Source of the DNA: DATGEP01 sp035310125
GTDB lineage: Bacteria > Chloroflexota > Ktedonobacteria > Ktedonobacterales > JADMIN01
DNA: 7,321 bases
Direction: 5' to 3'
NCBI GenBank assembly: GCA_035310125.1
Contig: DATGEP010000282.1
Coordinates: 1 to 7,321, forward strand
Shown: positions 5,445-7,321 of the stretch, in pieces
Numbering within the stretch: position 1 is the first letter of the stretch
How the letters are laid out: every line of letters begins with the position of its first letter
The notes under the pieces: model-generated
The model's input: only the letters and a program-made list of their open reading frames with translations
Database searches by the model: none
What the model was told of the DNA's origin: nothing
Translations under genes and position numbers: made by a program

Positions 5445-7321
5445 ATGAGTGTAGACAAACGCATTTTCCGCCCGCGCGAGACGGATACCTACGACTTCTA
5501 CGAGGCGAAACCGACGGCATGGGAATCCACCGAGCAGACAGATCGGTATGTGCCGACGCACTGCTGCTACTGCGGGGTGCAATGCGGCATGTACCTCAAG
5601 GTTGCCAACGAGAAGGTTGTCGGTGTTGAGCCACGCTATGATTTTCCCTTGAATCAGGGCATGCTCTGCCCCAAAGGCACAACGGCCTACCAAACGGTGA
5701 ACCACCCCGACCGGCTCACGCATCCCATGTTGCGCAAACGCGGGAAGAACAGTCCACTGGAGCGCGTAAGTTGGGATGAAGCTTTGGATTTTGTCGCGCG
5801 GCGGTTCCGCGAGATCCAGGCAGAGTACGGCAACGACGCCGTGTCAGTGTATAGCGGCTCTTCCATGACTAACGAGAAGTGCTACCTGATGGGCAAATTC
5901 GCTCGCGTAGCTCTCGGCACTCGCCACTGCGACTACAATGGCCGCCTCTGCATGTCCTCCGCGACCGGCGCCAACGAACGCTCGCTCGGCATTGACCGTG
6001 CCGCCAACCCCATCAGCGACATGCTCCATGCCGACGTCATTATGCTGGTCGGCGCCAACGTCGGCGAATGCTTTCCCATCGTCACGAGCTGGCTCTGGAA
6101 AGCGCGGGACCGTGGCTGCAAGCTGATTGTGGCCGATCCCCGCCAAACGCCGACCGCCCGCACCGCCGATATCTTCCTGCCACTGCGCTCCGGCACCGAT
6201 TCCGCGCTGCTCAACGGCATGCTGAACGTCGTCATTCGCGAAGGCATGGTAGATGAAGACTTCATCCGCGCCCGCACGAACGGCTGGGAAGCGACGAAGG
6301 AGCTGGCGCTGCAATATCCGCCGGAGCGCGTAGCGCAGGTCTGCGGCCTCAAGCCGGAAACGATAGTCGCGGCGGCGCGGCTCTTCGGCGGCGCCAAATC
6401 CGCGATGATCTACACGGCGCGCGGGCTGGAGCATCAGAGCAAGGGTGTAGATAACGGCGTCGCTTGTGTGAACCTGGCGCTGGCGACTGGTAACATGGGA
6501 CGCCCTGGCGCCGGTTACATGACGCTCACCGGCCAGGGTAACGGCCAGGGCGGGCGCGAGATGGGCCAGAAAGCCTCGCAGCTTCCCGGCGAGCGCGAGA
6601 TCGAAGACCCCGAGGATCGCGAATATATCTGCAAAGTCTGGGGCATTGAAGAAAAAGACCTGCCACACGCCGGCTACCCCGCGACACTGATGATTCCCGC
6701 GATGGAGCGTGATGAGATACGCGCCTGCTTCATGATCTGCTCGAACCCGATGGTCTCGCTGCCCGACCAGCATACCGTCGAGCGGGCGCTGCGCGGCCTC
6801 GACCTCTTCGTCGTCACCGACTTTTTCCTCTCCGAAACGGCGGAACTGGCTGATATCGTGCTGCCCGGCAGCGTCTGGGCGGAGGACGAGGGAACCGTCA
6901 CCAGTCTGGAAGGGCGCGTGATTAAATATAACAAAGCGGTTGACCCGCCCGGCGAGGCGCGCGTGGACTGGCAAATCGTGTGTGATCTAGCGCGGCGGCT
7001 GGGCAAAGGCGCGTATTTCAACTTCCATTCGACACGCGACATCTTCGACGAATTGCGGCTTTGCACAAAGGGCGGGATGGGCGACTACTGGGGCATCACC
7101 TACGAGAAGATTGCGGAGCAAAACGGCGTCTTCTGGCCCTGCCCCACGGAGGATCACCCGGGGACACCGCGCCTGTACGAGCAGCGTTTTGGGTTCCCTG
7201 ATGGCAAAGCGCGCTTTCATCCCATTGCCTATATTCCCCCGGCGGAAGAACCCGACGAGGAGTATCCCCTGGTGCTGACCACCGGGCGCGTCATTTATCA
7301 CTACCTTTCCGGGAACCAGAC
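5445..7321 (+). CDS. Molybdopterin oxidoreductase, NasA/NarB-like, 3'-truncated
   Basis: The frame is open from ATG 5445 to the window end (625 codons, no stop), lacking the rest of the C-terminal MGD-binding domain, which begins near YPLVLTTGRV (607-616). It binds bis-MGD and one [4Fe-4S] cluster. The cluster ligands are C40, C43, C47 and C75 (CxxC-x3-C-x27-C), with K77 in CPKG as the conserved electron-relay Lys. The probable Mo ligand is C169 in NGRLCMSSA (165-173), in the NasA/NapA style. Other family motifs: GANVGE (203-208), DPRxTPTA (231-238), GQGNGQGGREMGQ (363-375), SNPMVSLPD (433-441) and ETAELADIVLPG (464-475). The start is firm: an in-frame TAG at 5412 leaves no earlier start codon, and a weak AGAGGA lies at 5428-5433. 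The N-terminus has no Tat signal, so the enzyme is cytoplasmic. An assimilatory-type nitrate reductase is the best guess; formate dehydrogenase or another bis-MGD enzyme is possible. The upstream NarI-like protein is the likely electron partner. Confidence 0.93.
   Translation, partial: MSVDKRIFRPRETDTYDFYEAKPTAWESTEQTDRYVPTHCCYCGVQCGMYLKVANEKVVGVEPRYDFPLNQGMLCPKGTTAYQTVNHPDRLTHPMLRKRGKNSPLERVSWDEALDFVARRFREIQAEYGNDAVSVYSGSSMTNEKCYLMGKFARVALGTRHCDYNGRLCMSSATGANERSLGIDRAANPISDMLHADVIMLVGANVGECFPIVTSWLWKARDRGCKLIVADPRQTPTARTADIFLPLRSGTDSALLNGMLNVVIREGMVDEDFIRARTNGWEATKELALQYPPERVAQVCGLKPETIVAAARLFGGAKSAMIYTARGLEHQSKGVDNGVACVNLALATGNMGRPGAGYMTLTGQGNGQGGREMGQKASQLPGEREIEDPEDREYICKVWGIEEKDLPHAGYPATLMIPAMERDEIRACFMICSNPMVSLPDQHTVERALRGLDLFVVTDFFLSETAELADIVLPGSVWAEDEGTVTSLEGRVIKYNKAVDPPGEARVDWQIVCDLARRLGKGAYFNFHSTRDIFDELRLCTKGGMGDYWGITYEKIAEQNGVFWPCPTEDHPGTPRLYEQRFGFPDGKARFHPIAYIPPAEEPDEEYPLVLTTGRVIYHYLSGNQ

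Noticed and set aside
5844..6974. Long open frame on the minus strand (376 codons)
   Set aside because: It lies wholly inside the molybdoenzyme gene, whose + strand frame has all family motifs; the minus translation shows no protein-like pattern. It is a GC-rich shadow.

Overview
This is a GC-rich, densely coded bacterial window. All convincing genes lie on the + strand. It holds three unrelated blocks separated by intrinsic terminators. Protein style suggests a Chloroflexota-like or other GC-rich soil or thermophilic bacterium: a cytoplasmic NasA-like molybdoenzyme beside a NarI-like membrane protein, and an ABC-2 exporter. No rRNA or marker gene is present, so the lineage is a weak inference.

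Layout. (1) Bases 1-870 are the 3' part of a short-chain dehydrogenase/reductase gene whose cofactor-binding start lies left of the window; a strong hairpin terminator follows at 886-923. (2) Bases 924-1696 hold no confident gene. There is a possible 58-residue ORF at 1064-1240 with a good ribosome binding site, which looks like a fragment, then about 450 bases with a few short dyads and nothing recognised. (3) Bases 1697-3867 are a two-gene ABC-2 exporter operon, ATPase then permease, coupled by an ATGA overlap and ended by a GC-rich terminator at 3889-3920. (4) Bases 3921-4140 hold a short tandem repeat, a perfect small palindrome and a candidate promoter. (5) Bases 4141-7321 hold a redox pair. 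The first gene encodes a six-helix NarI-like membrane protein with paired histidines and a cytoplasmic tail carrying two CxxC motifs. The second encodes a molybdopterin/[4Fe-4S] oxidoreductase that runs off the right edge.

How the genes work together. The ATPase and permease should form one exporter of unknown substrate. The last two genes probably form a membrane-bound, quinol-linked reductase (or dehydrogenase) whose catalytic subunit stays in the cytoplasm, since no Tat signal is possible at its start. The sequence of the catalytic subunit is closest in style to assimilatory nitrate reductases (NasA/NarB), but the substrate is not proven.

The most interesting points are the pairing of a cytoplasmic NasA-like enzyme with a di-heme-type membrane subunit bearing a 2xCxxC tail, the loss of the catalytic tyrosine in the SDR, and a 17-bp palindrome found with one mismatch on both sides of the membrane-subunit gene.
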